Assembly: GCF_910594005.1 (NCBI RefSeq)
Contig: NC_057841.1
Span: forward strand, 14,369,001-14,433,000
Direction: 5' to 3'
DNA: 64,000 bases
DNA from: Cervus elaphus
Taxonomy: Eukaryota; Chordata; Mammalia; Artiodactyla; Cervidae
Shown here piece after piece: positions 23,169-34,790 of this stretch. The position numbers were made by a program, and so were the translations under genes. The stretch's first letter is position 1, and each line of letters starts with the position of its first letter. The notes under the pieces were generated by a model. That model saw nothing but the letters and a program-made list of their open reading frames with translations. It was not told the origin of the DNA and made no database searches.

Positions 23169-23488
23169 TTCAGTTGTTAAGTCATGTCCAACTCTTTACA
23201 ACCTCATGGACTGCAGTACCTCAGGCTTCCTTGTCTTTCACTGTCTCCTGGAGTTTACTCAAACTCATGTCCACGGAGTCAGTGATGCCACCCAACATCC
23301 CATCCTCTGTCATCCCCTTCTCCTAACCTCAGTCTTTCCCAGTATCAGGGTCTTTTCCAATGAGCTGGACCTTCACATAAGGTGGCCAAAGTATTGGAGC
23401 TTCAGTTTCAGCATCAGTCCTTCCACTGAATATTCAGAGTTAATTTCCTTTAGGATGGACTGGTTCGACCTCCTTGCAGTCTAAGGTA
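23169..23488 (-). mobile_element. 5'-truncated BovB
   Basis: Antisense BovB 3' end of 0.32 kb, from a degenerate TTCAGTTGTTAAGTCATG through GGTGGCCAAAGTATTGGAGC to the CTCCTTGCAGTCTAAGG block. There is no coding capacity. Confidence 0.9.
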
Positions 23489-23698
23489 TTGCATTACCAC
23501 AAATTAATAAGCTAAATGGTGGAAATACACACTTTTTGGAAAGTGCATAAGTGTCCTATAAATACTAACTGATGCTGATATTTTAGGTAAACTAAATATA
23601 TCTTTTTTCCAGAATTTTAATTTCAACATTTTTTTTCAACGTTAAAACATAGCATTGGAATGAACACATTTGTTTCTAAGAATCTGGGCAAATTTATA

Positions 23699-23989
23699 CT
23701 GATAGCCCATCAGTTCAGTTCAGTTCAGTCACTCAGTGGTGTCTGACTCTTTAGAGCCCATGGACTGTAGCACACCAGGATTCCCTGTCCATCCCCAAAT
23801 CCCAGAGTTTGCTCAAACTCACGTCCATTGAGTCAGTGATGCCATCAAACCATCTCATCTTCCATCTTCAATCTTTTCCAGAATCTGGGTGTTTTTCAAG
23901 GAGTCAGTTCTTCATATCAGGTGGCCAAAGTATTGGAGTTTCAGCTTCAGCATCAGTCCTTCCAATGATATTCAGGTCTGATAGTCCAT
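23699..23989 (-). mobile_element. 5'-truncated BovB with TSD
   Basis: BovB 3' end 23,711-23,977 with an intact CAGTTCAGTTCAGTTCAGTC tail. The TSDs are CTGATAGCCCAT (23,699-23,710) and CTGATAGTCCAT (23,978-23,989), one mismatch in 12. Confidence 0.92.
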
Positions 23990-24311
23990 GCAACATCCTT
24001 AAACTGAATTTATTGACTTTTTTCCTCCAATGAGCTTTAATTTTTATCCATGTTATTATCCAAACTCTTTTTTTGATAATTGTCTAAATCTTGTCATTCA
24101 TTTGAAATGATCCTTTTTATGAAACTAAGTCAAATATGCAAGCTTCTGACTACATCTCTATCTCACCCATGGATTTTTCAATGAATATTCTTGGCCTCAG
24201 ACATACCCCCAGTCTCTTGACCCTCATTTTCTCCTTACCATACTGACTGCGTGCTCTGTGAACATCTCTGTGTTTGTTAGACTCCACAGTTAGGCTCTTC
24301 TGCCTTATACT

Positions 24312-24576
24312 AGGAATACCTTTGGATTCCCTGATAACTCGGCAGTAAGGAATTCGCCTGCTAAGTAGGAGATGTGAGTTTGATCACTGAGTTGGAGTAG
24401 CAAGTAGTTGGAGTAGGACTAGTAGTCCAGAGATCCTTGGAGTAGGAAATGGAATTCCACTCCAATATTACTGCCTGGGAAATCCCATGGACAGAGAAGC
24501 GTGGCAGGCTACAGTCCATGGGGTCACAGAAGAGTCAGACAAGACTTAGCGACTAAAAAACAACAGGATTACCTTT
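24312..24576 (+). mobile_element. Bov-tA SINE with internal expansion and TSD
   Basis: Element 24,324-24,564. The tRNA-like head is followed by a local expansion in which GTTGGAGTAG occurs at 24,391 and 24,407 and CTTGGAGTAGG near 24,436. The TSD is AGGAATACCTTT versus AGGATTACCTTT, one mismatch in 12. Confidence 0.9.
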
Positions 24577-27135
24577 ACCCTAGATCAATCCACCTGGCTA
24601 GCTTCTCTATGGCAACTCTTGGACTGTTGAAGTGTAATGGAAAATAAAGTCACAATGCTTCAGATTTGATCACCTCTATTGATTTCCTAACTCTGCATCA
24701 ACTGAACCCTAATTAGTGCCCAGAAAACCTTTGTTCCTAATTGGTTTTACTTTTTTCCCCATCCTCTCCATAGTGGATGTTTCAAATGTTTTTCTTTTCT
24801 TTCCTTCTTTTTTAACCTATGGCATGGCATTCATGCATAATTTCAGTGAACTCAAATCTTTATTAACAAAAATATAAACCGTCAATAACAATTTCCCACA
24901 ACATTATACCAACAACCCCTAAAATGATCTTAACTTATACCTTTACTGTCCTTCATGTGTCAGACTCTAACGAACAAGAAAAACGTCCTACAGAATAGGG
25001 GTTATTCTTCCCCTACTGTTGGGGCTACCTCCACCCTCCCTCCCTAATCCCCAGAATTCACATACAGAGGAGTGAATGACAATATTTATATTCATCCTTC
25101 ATTATTATGAAACAAAAGGTGATCGAGAGAGTATATTGTAAGAAACAGCATGGAGAATGCTTTTAAAATTATTGAAGGTAGCAGCATCCTATTTCATACA
25201 AGCAAAGAATTATAATGATGTTTTATGCCATATATCTTTCAAAGAGAAAAGAATTAAGACTTTTTCAAAAATGTTTAAGACAACCCTATCTCTGCGTTTT
25301 CATCATTCTCAGTAACGAAAGAGTGCTTAGGGCACATTCTCAACCATCCTTGCCTCATCTGGATCTTAGCTACATGCTTGCATTTTTTCAAGAAGGCACA
25401 TGGCTAATTCTCCACTTTTAATTCCAACAGATAAATTATATATCTTCAAATAAAATACCTGACAGAGTTAAGGTGATGTTTTATCATCTTTTCAGACTTA
25501 AAGAAGACTAATTGTTCATTGATCTTGTCAAAAGATTATTGGAAACTGAAGATTCATGCTTTCTACTTACATAGTTTTATAGCATGTTCTTTTGTTAAAC
25601 TTTATTCCTATCATGTACTTATTATGTTTAATCTTATATGTTGTATAGACCATACAGTTGAGCATATGCTATTCAATATAAAATGTTATAGATATCTACC
25701 CTTTCTAAGGCTTGCGTCACATTTAAGTAGGTAGCAAAAAAAAAAAAAAACATAAATGATGATTACTTCCACTCAAATACTGTACTCATTAGGAAAAATA
25801 AATTACTTATTAATTTATAATTAAACTTTATTTGAATCACAAATATCTTGTGGTCTTTCTCTCCATGAATTATAAATTATAAAAGGCTGACATAACTCCT
25901 TAGAAAATCTCTGTAAAATTGGGATGAAAATATTTTTCATGAGACCTATTTTGTACTTGGGAAATTCACTAACTTTTGCACTGTTCTTATTTATTTTTAC
26001 ATGCAATTATTTTAAGATAAAATACTGTCTCATGATTACTATAAATTTCCTTTGTTCTTATTGTGTCAAAGAAATTTTGTAAAAGATATGGTTCAAAATA
26101 ATTTAATCAAATATCACATGCATATAACATGTTTTACAGATAGTACTGAACTGGATGGAAAAAACATCTGATGACATCTTTTTTTAGACTACCATATTTA
26201 AACAGTATGACAACTCTGTTTTTCTTAAACTTTTCATTAATAAAAATAAAGTTTAAATTCACATAAGAATGCTTGTATTATGCCTGGACCTTGATGAAAA
26301 AATTAAAAATAGAAATGACTGAAATACAATTAATCAGAATGAATCTCCAGTTTTCCCAAACCTAGACCCTAACAGTTAATAAGGAGAGAGAGGGAAACCG
26401 TGCCAGCAGCCAGATGACACTGAGCTGATTGCTACTCATGGGATCAGGGATCCTGCAACACCAACAATGACTAATAACTGATTTTCATTATAAGCTAAAT
26501 GAGAAATGTTTCAAAGTAAGAAGCATGGAAATATCAATAAAATAAAGATTGCTACAAACCTTACTTATATTTGTTAAACTTCCCTCAACTGCCTTTTACT
26601 TATACTCCCTTCTGCTTACCCTTGTTCCTAAAGTTAAATTGGAATGTCTTCATAATTACAGGCTGCTGTTTATTTTCTTATGATACAAAAACTTTAGTAA
26701 AAGAAAAAGAACAGTAAAATCATAATGAGGAAAATATCCTATAAATTCATGAGGTCTTTTGTCGGAATCAAAAGAAGGGGAGCGTGAAGAAAACAGTACT
26801 GCCCACTCCCAATCCCCAGTTCACTCTAATCGTAAACTTGATAATAGATTTCTCTGGGCATTTTCTCATCTAGAAAAACAAAATGAGAATTAAGACTGTA
26901 AATGCACGAAAAAAAATCTTAACAGAATCATCACTGAGCAAATATATCCTTTTTTGTTTCAGATATATATTACCCTAAAGAATATATCAACTTTGTTATT
27001 ATTCTTTTCCTTTTGAAATGGAGTATTAAGCAAAGCCTAAATGATAGGTGAAATAAGATTTAATAAGATCATTCAAAATATTTTAGTAAACCTCCTTAAC
27101 AAATTCTATCATCATGAAGTTATGATATTCACTGT
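24577..27135. other. Unrecognised AT-rich sequence
   Basis: 2.6 kb with no repeat family or exon recognised. An A run at 25,736-25,750 is simple sequence. Confidence 0.5.
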
Positions 27136-27373
27136 ACCTGGGCCATATTGTTTAGTAGCTAAGTCGCGTCTGACTTTTTGTGACTCTGTGGACTGTAGCT
27201 CCCCAGGCTCCTCTGTCCATGAGATTTCCCAGGGAAGAATACTGGAGCGGGTTGCCATTTCCTTCTCCAGGGGATCTTCCTGACCCAGGGATTGACCCCA
27301 CGTCTCCCGCATCTCCTGTTTTGGCAGGCAGGTTCTTTACTACTGAGCCCCCGGGACAGCACACCTGGGCTAT
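27136..27373 (-). mobile_element. Full-length Bov-tA SINE with TSD
   Basis: Antisense element 27,147-27,362 with BovA body and tRNA-like head (GATTGACCCCACGTCTCCCG to GAGCCCCCGGGACAG). The TSD is ACCTGGGCCAT versus ACCTGGGCTAT, one mismatch in 11. Confidence 0.93.
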
Positions 27374-28332
27374 GCCAAAGTATTTATTACGAGAAATACT
27401 GTCTGAAGTATTTAAGTTGATCACAAGAAGTTTGTAATGGGCTTGTTCAGACAGAGGAGGCAGGGGGACTTTTGTCTCCTAGCAGTATGTTGGATGTTTA
27501 GATTTCAAGATCAGCTGTTTGTGAAAAGAAGTAGGGGAGAAAATAATAAGAGGAAAAAAATATTCTAGAAAAGTTATTTGTGGGATAATATCACTGGAGA
27601 TTATCCTAGTGAAAATGACATTTTCCTCACACTTCTTTATCGTCTCTCTTTCTGGGATAAATAGAGATGGTATTTTGACATCAGCAGTTAACATCATAAT
27701 GATATTGCCAGAGAGAAAAACTGAAAGTAGAAATGCAATTGTGATAGGAGGAAATTGATGCCAGCAACATATTAGCTGAGAGGACACAGACTGTATGGAG
27801 AGGAACAGCTATGAAGAACTCAAATAGTAACATCTAACATGTGGGGAAAGATTATGTAATTCCTGCCATATTTCCTGTTTCTAAAATATTCAATGTCCTC
27901 TTTGATTACTAAAATTGATAAATTAGGCTTGATCAGAGCAAAAATAAGTTTAACTTGGAAAAGGTGGGTGTTTGTATATTACAATGTAAGAAAATGTAGT
28001 TGTTCAAATAGCTGTTGAACAACAGCATTAGTCAAGCTTCAGTTAACATGGATTTATCTTCCACATTTTGATTCTGCATATTTTCTATTGATTTGCTTAG
28101 TATTCATGCAGAGACCTTGAAAAAAGATTCATTTTGCTGATGGATGTCGGGGGTGGAACTGCATCATTGCACAGAAAATGTATTAACTGATATAATACAG
28201 TCATAAATGTAATAGGATTCATCACGACCAATAAATAGTGCGATGATGACTACAAACTTTTTCTCTGGTTTTTAAAATGTGTGTAAAATAGAAAGTTCAC
28301 TGAGATTTTAAACCTATAGGGATTCACATTAT
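27374..28332. other. Unrecognised sequence
   Basis: No element or exon recognised. Confidence 0.5.
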
Positions 28333-28349
28333 AAATAAATAAATAAACT
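28333..28349 (+). repeat. (AAAT)4 microsatellite
   Basis: ATAAATAAATAAATAAA immediately upstream of a Bov-tA SINE. Confidence 0.9.
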
Positions 28350-28357
28350 GAAGCTAA

Positions 28358-28577
28358 CCATCTCTGGTGGCTCAGACAGTAAAGAATCTGCCAACAGTAC
28401 AGGAGACCTGGGTTTGATCCCTAGATCAGGAAGATACCAAGGAGAAGGGAATGGCTACCCACTCCAGTATTCTTTCCTGGAGAATCCCCATGGACAGAGG
28501 AGCCTGGTGGATTACAGTCCATGGGGTCGCAAAGAGTCGGACACTTCTGAGCGACCAACGGTTTCATTTTCTTTCAG
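28358..28577 (+). mobile_element. Bov-tA SINE
   Basis: Head with B-box-like GGGTTTGATCCCTAGATC, then the BovA body and GGTCGCAAAGAGTCGGACAC, with a TTTCATTTTCTTTC tail. Confidence 0.92.
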
Positions 28578-29678
28578 GATACTTAAAGGTAGAGGGGCAG
28601 TTGATGGGATACAATAGACACTTTTATTTAAGTCAAAGTGGAAAAAACTCTTTCTTCTGAGAAAAGAAAAAGCTTTCCTCACTTTCTTTTAAAACAATGA
28701 CCCAAATAATATGAATATAATTTGTAACTTTCTTTGTGAAATTTATTTCAAATTACTCAACCTTAGTTGTAAATTGAGCTTATTTTTTGCTGGCTCTGTT
28801 GTTTAATTCCAGGGAAAAAATATATAAACATATCAGAATAAGGAAATTCACAAGTTTCCTTCTGGCAGATATTTCCATGTACTACCTCAATAATTCTTAT
28901 GAGTAAGGTCTGCTTGCTTATGAATCAGATGATAAATGTATTTGTACATTTTGTACATAAATGTACAGGTCCACCCTGTACAATCATGAAATCTTCAGTT
29001 GGGAAATGGATTAGTAATTATCTCATTTAATCTTCCATTAGTTAAAACAGTTGCTCCTTTAAGATTCTTTTCAAGCTATCATTCAACCAACACTTCAAGT
29101 TAAGTGGAAATTTTTCTTTTTTATGGCAACATGATAAATATCCCACAAATGCTCTGAGAAAACATTTGCCTCATATTTTCTCTTGGTTCTTAACCAAATT
29201 AAACAGTAAGTAGTCATATTTTGTCAGCAAATGATTTTAGTCATAGTGTATAAATTCCTCTCCATCTTTAGGTATTTCATGGATACAAAATCAGAACCTT
29301 ACACATTACCATCAAGGAAGGAGTATCATTATAAATTTATTAAGAAAGCATACGCCATCTTCATCTTACTCATTTCCCAGATATTTTGAAAGAAATAGAT
29401 ATGCATCATTTGTTAAATATTAAAATACCCATCAAATCACATCAAAATTGATCTAGCCATATTAACCCATCTAAATTATATAGCTACATTTATTTTATTT
29501 TTCCTCCTGGTGATTCATCCTGCCTACCTTACAAAAGTATGTTTATTTATGCTTCACCCTACAATATAATAGGGCAAAAATATCTATTTATATACTAATT
29601 TACATCGTTAATAAATGTTTTTAGTGCGTCTTTCAAGGAATTCCATTTTAACTGTTTTGACCTATATATAAACTGCTG
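28578..29678. other. Unrecognised AT-rich sequence
   Basis: No element or exon recognised. Confidence 0.5.
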
Positions 29679-29750
29679 TCCTCATTAGTACGGTGGTGAG
29701 TATCCCCACATGTCACGTGGGAGACCAGGGTTTGATTCCCCAATGGGGAA
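29679..29750 (+). pseudogene. tRNA-Asp (GTC) pseudogene
   Basis: Exactly 72 nt, collinear with tRNA-Asp from TCCTCATTAG to the CCCCAATGGGGA acceptor side, with anticodon GTC in the loop ATGTCAC. The acceptor stem (TCCTCAT with ATGGGGA) and anticodon stem (CCCAC with GTGGG) still pair. The T arm is damaged: the loop reads TTTGATT instead of TTCGATT, losing the near-invariant C56 and the pol III B-box C, and two T-stem pairs are mismatched. Most differences from the standard gene sit at former CpG steps. No Bov-tA body follows, and no 3' CCA or poly(A) is present, so this is a solitary tRNA-derived fossil rather than a SINE head. Confidence 0.88.
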
Positions 29751-31031
29751 TATATAAATTACATGCAGCTATTAATTAATGATCATGTTACTAAAGGTGC
29801 AATAGAATTTACTGAATCCTTTTTTAATTAGAGCAATTAGGTATCTTAACAACAAGCTTTTTAATGTTTACCCAGAAACATTCCTTCTGCATTTTAAATT
29901 CTTGAGATTTTATAGTAGGCATTGTTTGAGTGAATCAAAAAGAAATATATGCAATGCAAAATAGAATTTTTACTATTGTAGATGGCATTAATGTATTATG
30001 GGTATAGGATTAGTAGTACATTTAGTAACTTGTACAAGTATTGTTTTTCTTTCAAAATATTTACAGACATTCTATTTATTGATAGGAAAAGAAAAAAGTC
30101 ACAGCCATCAAACTATTTTTATGTTCATGTATTAAATGGGTCCTGATACTGTGTTTGAGATTTTAACTGCCACTTTCTCAGAATTTCACATTGTAAAGTT
30201 GTATACCATGACATTTTTATTTCCTAGAATATATTTGTTGATGCCACACAAAAAGTTATTTTTTCACTCTAATATTAACTCTTAAAATTCACTACAGAAA
30301 AATTCCACCGAATTCCTTTTTTAAAACTCTTCATTAATGGCAGGAGTAGCTTATGCCATATTTTCTTCTGACTTTTCAAAAAAAAAGAAAGAATGAAATG
30401 CATTAATTAATGGAAGAAAGGTAAAACAACAACAAGTGAATGCACTGTGATACTGAAATATCATGACTAGAATAGCAGTCAGACCCAGATTGTGATAAAG
30501 TTGTGTAACACGTAAAGCAGTATGGGTGAGACAGTGTCGCTGGATCGAGTTGAGAAATATCCATTCTGGAGAAGCAATAAAAGATTATCCCCAATAAAAT
30601 GAATTTTCCAAAAATTATTTAATGACCTGAAGTAATCTGTAAATTGAGGACAAGAGCTTCGAAGCAGGACTTTCTGAGATATTTAACTGGATAATTCATT
30701 TATGAAAATAAGGCAACAAGGTAATGCTGCCACATGTTACCCTATTCACTGCAATTAGCTTCTTAAGCTTGTCCCCAGATAATTTAAACACTGTTCGCTA
30801 ACATATAAAATCTTAAACATAAGCATTCAGTGTAAACACTGGATATGGAAAAATGGAATTTGCCACAAGTAACCCAGCTATCTGGGGAAACATAAGAGTC
30901 ACTACAGGATAGAAAAATCACTGATGCACATTGAAAGGAAATCATCCATCACCAGCTTCCTTCTCTTCTTTCCACAACATCACCAGGATCAGGGCTTTGT
31001 CATCAGAACCCCTTATTCAGTGACAACCCAG
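29751..31031. other. Unrecognised AT-rich sequence
   Basis: No element or exon recognised. The 63-codon antisense frame at 30,403-30,594 shows no family signature. Confidence 0.5.
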
Positions 31032-31281
31032 GGGGTAAAAGTGGGGGTTTCCCTGGCAGCTTAGTCAGTAAAAGATTCTGCTTGCAACGCCGGAGACTGC
31101 AAGAGACCCAGGCTCGATTCCTGGGTTGGGAAGATCCCCTGGAGAAGGAAACGGCACCCACTCCAGTATTCTTGCCTGGAGAATCCCATGGACAGAGAGC
31201 CTCGTGGGCTACAGCCCATGGGGTCACAAGAGTTAGACACAACTTAGTGACTCAACCGCTACCACCACCTGGGGTAGAAGT
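31032..31281 (+). mobile_element. Full-length Bov-tA SINE with TSD
   Basis: Element 31,043-31,270 with head, BovA body and tail. The TSD is GGGGTAAAAGT (31,032-31,042) versus GGGGTAGAAGT (31,271-31,281), one mismatch in 11. Confidence 0.93.
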
Positions 31282-31535
31282 AAAATTTTTACATGGAGTG
31301 ATGAAAGTAACTCAAATTACTAAATCTTATTAACTTAGCCATTTTTCCTAAAGTCTGACTAGCACACTTAAAACTTTACCAAATATGAGAGCATAATAAA
31401 TGATTATTTTAGGAAACAAAACCACAAAACCTAACCACTCATTTGAAAAAAAAAATTGACTCAAAAAATAAGGAATATTTTAAGTGTAATTAACCACATC
31501 TGAAACATCTGAAAATATGTCTAATGGGAGAAGAG
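31282..31535. other. Unrecognised AT-rich spacer
   Basis: Between a SINE and a BovB; no feature recognised. Confidence 0.5.
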
Positions 31536-33522
31536 GATTAGATCTGACAGAGTGCCTCAAGAACTATGGACAGAGGCTTGTAACACTGTACAGGAGGCTG
31601 TGATCAAAACCATCCTCAAGAAAAAGAAATGCAAAAAGGCAAAATGAGGTTGTTTGAGGAGGCTTTATAAATAGATGAGAAAAGAGAAACTAAAGGCAAA
31701 GGATAAAGGAGAGATACATCCATCTGAATGCAGAGTTCCAAAGAATAGCAAGGAGAAATAAGAAAGCCTTCCTCAGGGATCAATGCAAAGAAATAGAGGA
31801 AAACAATAAAATGGGGAAGACTAGAGATCTCTTCAAGAAAATTAGAGATTCCAAGGGAATATTTCATGCAAGATGAGCACAATAAAGGACAGAAATGATA
31901 TGGACATAACAGAAACAGAATATATTAGGAAGAGGTGGCAAGAATACACAGAAGAACTATACAAAAAAAGATCTTCATGACCCAGATAACCATAATGGTG
32001 TGATCACTCACCTAGAGCCAGACATCCTGGAATGCAAAGTCAAGTGGGCCTTAAGAAGCATCACTATGATCAAAGCTAGTGGAGGTGATGGATTTCCAGC
32101 TGAGCTATTGAAATTCTAAAACATGATGGTGTGAAAGTGTTGCACTCAATATGCCAGTAAATTTGGAAAATTCAACAGTGGACATGGGACTGGAAAAGGT
32201 CAGTTTTCATTCCAATCCTAATAAAAGGCAATGTCAAAGAATGTTCAAATTACCATACAATTGCACTCATCTCACATGCTAGCAAAGTAATGCTCAAAAT
32301 TCTCCAAGCTAGACTTCAACAGTACATGAACCAAGAACTTCCAGATGTTCAAGCTGGATTTAGAAAAGGCAGAGGAACCAGAAGATCAAATTGCCAACAT
32401 CTGTTGGATCATAGAAAAAGCAAGAGAATTCCATTAAAAAAAATATCTATTTCTGCTTCATTCACTATGATAACAGCTTTGACTGTGTGGATCACAACAA
32501 ACTGTGGAAAATTCTTAAAAGAGAAGGGAATGCTGGACTACCTTATCTGCCTCCTGAGAAATCTGTATGCAGGTCAAGAAGCAACAGTTAGAACCAGACA
32601 TGGAACAATGAACTGGTTCCAAATTGGGAATGAGTACATCAGGGCTGTATATTGCCACCTGCTTATTTAACTTCTGTGCAGAGTACATCATGTGAAATGA
32701 TGGGCTGGATGAAGCACAAGCTAGAATCAAGATTGCCAGGAGAAATATCAATAACCTCAGATATGCAGATGACACCACCCTTATGACAGAAAGTGAAGAA
32801 GAACTTGAGTCTCTTGATGGTATTGAAAGAGGAGAGTGAAAAACCTGGCTTAAAACTCAACATTCAAAAAACAAAGATCATGGCATTCAGTCTCATCACT
32901 TCATGGCGAATAGATGGGGAAACAATGAAAACAGTGAGAGACTTTATTTTCTTGGGCTTCAAAATCAGTGTAGATGGTGACTGCAGCCATGAAATTAAAA
33001 GATGCTTGCTCCTTGGAAGTAAAGTTATGACCATCCTAGACAGCATATTAAAAAGCAGAGACATTACCTTGCTGACAAAGGTCCATCTAGTCAAAGGTTT
33101 GGTTTTTCCAGTAGTCATGTTGTGAGAGTTGGACCATAAGGAAAACTGAGGGCTGAAGAATTGATGCTTTTGAACTGTGGTGTTGTATAAGGCTGTTGAG
33201 AGTCCCTTGGACTGCAAGGAGATCCAACTAGCCCATCCTAAAGAAAATCAGTCCTGAATATTCATTGGAAGGGCTGATGCTGAAGCTGAAACTCCAATAT
33301 TTTGGTGACCTGATGTGAACAATTGACTCATTGGGCACTACCTTGATGCTGGGAAAGATTGAAGGCAGGAGGAGAAGGGTGTTGACAGAGGATGAGATGG
33401 TTGGATGGCATCATTGACTTGAAGGACATGAGTTTGAGCAAGCTCTGGCAGTTGGACAGGGAAGCCTGGTGTGCTGCAGTCCATGGGATCACAAAGAGTT
33501 GGACACAACTGAGTGAGTGAAC
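31536..33522 (+). mobile_element. 5'-truncated 2-kb BovB LINE
   Basis: Sense BovB starting in the endonuclease-RT linker (GATTAGATCTGACAGAGTGC), covering the whole RT and C-terminal region and reaching the 3' end (GGACACAACTGAGTGAGTGA). Many small indels break the ORF, and the tail is short. The endonuclease is absent. Confidence 0.92.
32290..33125 (+). pseudogene. BovB RT remnant (32-kb copy)
   Basis: Frames 32,290-32,670 and 32,793-33,125 retain parts of the RT and C-terminal region. The catalytic box still reads tyrosine-alanine-aspartate-aspartate (TATGCAGATGAC near 32,762-32,773). In the motif A context the aspartate codon GAC has become CAC (histidine) at about 32,463-32,465, and the local frame is shifted, so the 126-codon frame leaves the true RT frame there. 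With frameshifts and a lost metal ligand the RT is dead. Confidence 0.82.
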
Positions 33523-33859
33523 GGAAGAGAACTCAGGCAGCTATGAAAAACAATATTTATACTCTTGAAAAATAAAAATAATGAATAATGAAAATGGAGC
33601 TCACATTATCACAATGTCTGAGTAAATTCTTTTTCTGTGGGTTTGCTTCCTATTTCAAATAAGCCTCACTATTTTTCCAATGAAATTTTTACCTACTGTT
33701 AACTTCTAGGCTAACAGTTGGAAGCACATATTTTGTTAGCTGGTAATTAGATATAATTACCTGAAGTGCAACACCTCATGTTAGTTACAGAAACCATGTT
33801 CATTGACTGTGGGGGAAATGTCATAGATGAGTGGCTAGTTCAATTTATGCACTATGTGT

Positions 33860-34053
33860 GAATTTGCTCAGTCATGTCCAGCTCTTTGTGATCCCATGGA
33901 CTATAGCCCGCCAGGCTCCTCTGTCCATGGGGTTTCCCAGGCAAAAATACTGGAGTGGGTTGCCATTTCCTTCTTCAGGGGATCTTCCCCACCCAGGCAT
34001 TAAACCCAGCTCTCCCACATTACAGGCAGACACTTTACTGTCTGAGCTGCTGT
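33860..34053 (-). mobile_element. Bov-tA SINE
   Basis: Antisense BovA body (GCTCAGTCATGTCCAGCTCT) and tRNA-like head (CATTACAGGCAGACACTTTA, ending in TGAGCTGCTG). Confidence 0.9.
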
Positions 34054-34405
34054 AAATCAGTAAACACCTAGATCATAATTGAGCTTTCCATAGTTGATTT
34101 CTCCTACATGGTGGGCCAGTTTTATATTGCAGAATACATATTAAGAGGAGAGTGCACTGCTTAACAATCTGTCTGTGAAGAAAGTCCTTAATTTTTACAT
34201 GAACAGCCATGAAGGTGGATAAAGCCATCAATGGTGGGTGCAATTGAGTGAGGCAGTGAAATCTTATCCAAATGTGGAATAAACAACTATCCTGGTGATG
34301 ATGGAAAACTAAATATTGAACTTACTATACAAGTAATAGGCAATCAAAGGACACTTTGTTGTTTGAAACCTGGTAGGCGAGACCACCTCTTTTGTTCACT
34401 CTAGA
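34054..34405. other. Unrecognised sequence
   Basis: No element or exon recognised. Confidence 0.5.
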
Positions 34406-34548
34406 GCAGTGCTGTCCAAGAGAACTTCGTGTGATGAGAGACATGTTTATACTGCACAGACCTATGCAGTAGCCCAGGAGCCACCTGTGACTTTTGCACA
34501 ATGGAGGGACTGAATTTATAACAGGTTTTTTTTTTTTCCCATTTCAAA
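34406..34548 (+). mobile_element. Ancient hAT-type MITE (MER family-like)
   Basis: AGAGCAGTGCTGTCCAAGAG, GAACTTCGTGTGATGAGAGA and GGAGGGACTGAATTTATAAC resemble an old placental hAT-Charlie-derived MITE whose end reads CAGTGCTGTCCAATAGAA. I cannot name the subfamily with certainty. Confidence 0.55.
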
Positions 34549-34559
34549 TTATTTAAAAT

Positions 34560-34790
34560 GAAATAACAATGTATAGCTCCAAGAAACTCCCGGGCTTGCA
34601 GAGGCTGGAAGAGGCTAGGGAGAATCTTCCTCTAGAATATTCTGTGGGACATGAAGTCCTGCCAGTGCCTTGACTTTGGACTTGGCTTCTGGAACTCTGG
34701 GAGAATAAATCGCTCTTCTTGGAGCCATCAACCTTGCTGTCATTTGTTACTGCAGCTCTAGAAAACTGACCAGATTGGTTCAGTGAGGAA
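34560..34790 (+). mobile_element. MLT1/MaLR-like LTR fragment
   Basis: GCCTTGACTTTGGACTTGGC, TTCTGGAACTCTGGGAGAAT, AAATCGCTCTTCTTGGAGCC and CATTTGTTACTGCAGCTCTA match in order the 3' portion of ERVL-MaLR type solo LTRs. Diverged, with the 5' part not visible. Confidence 0.6.
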
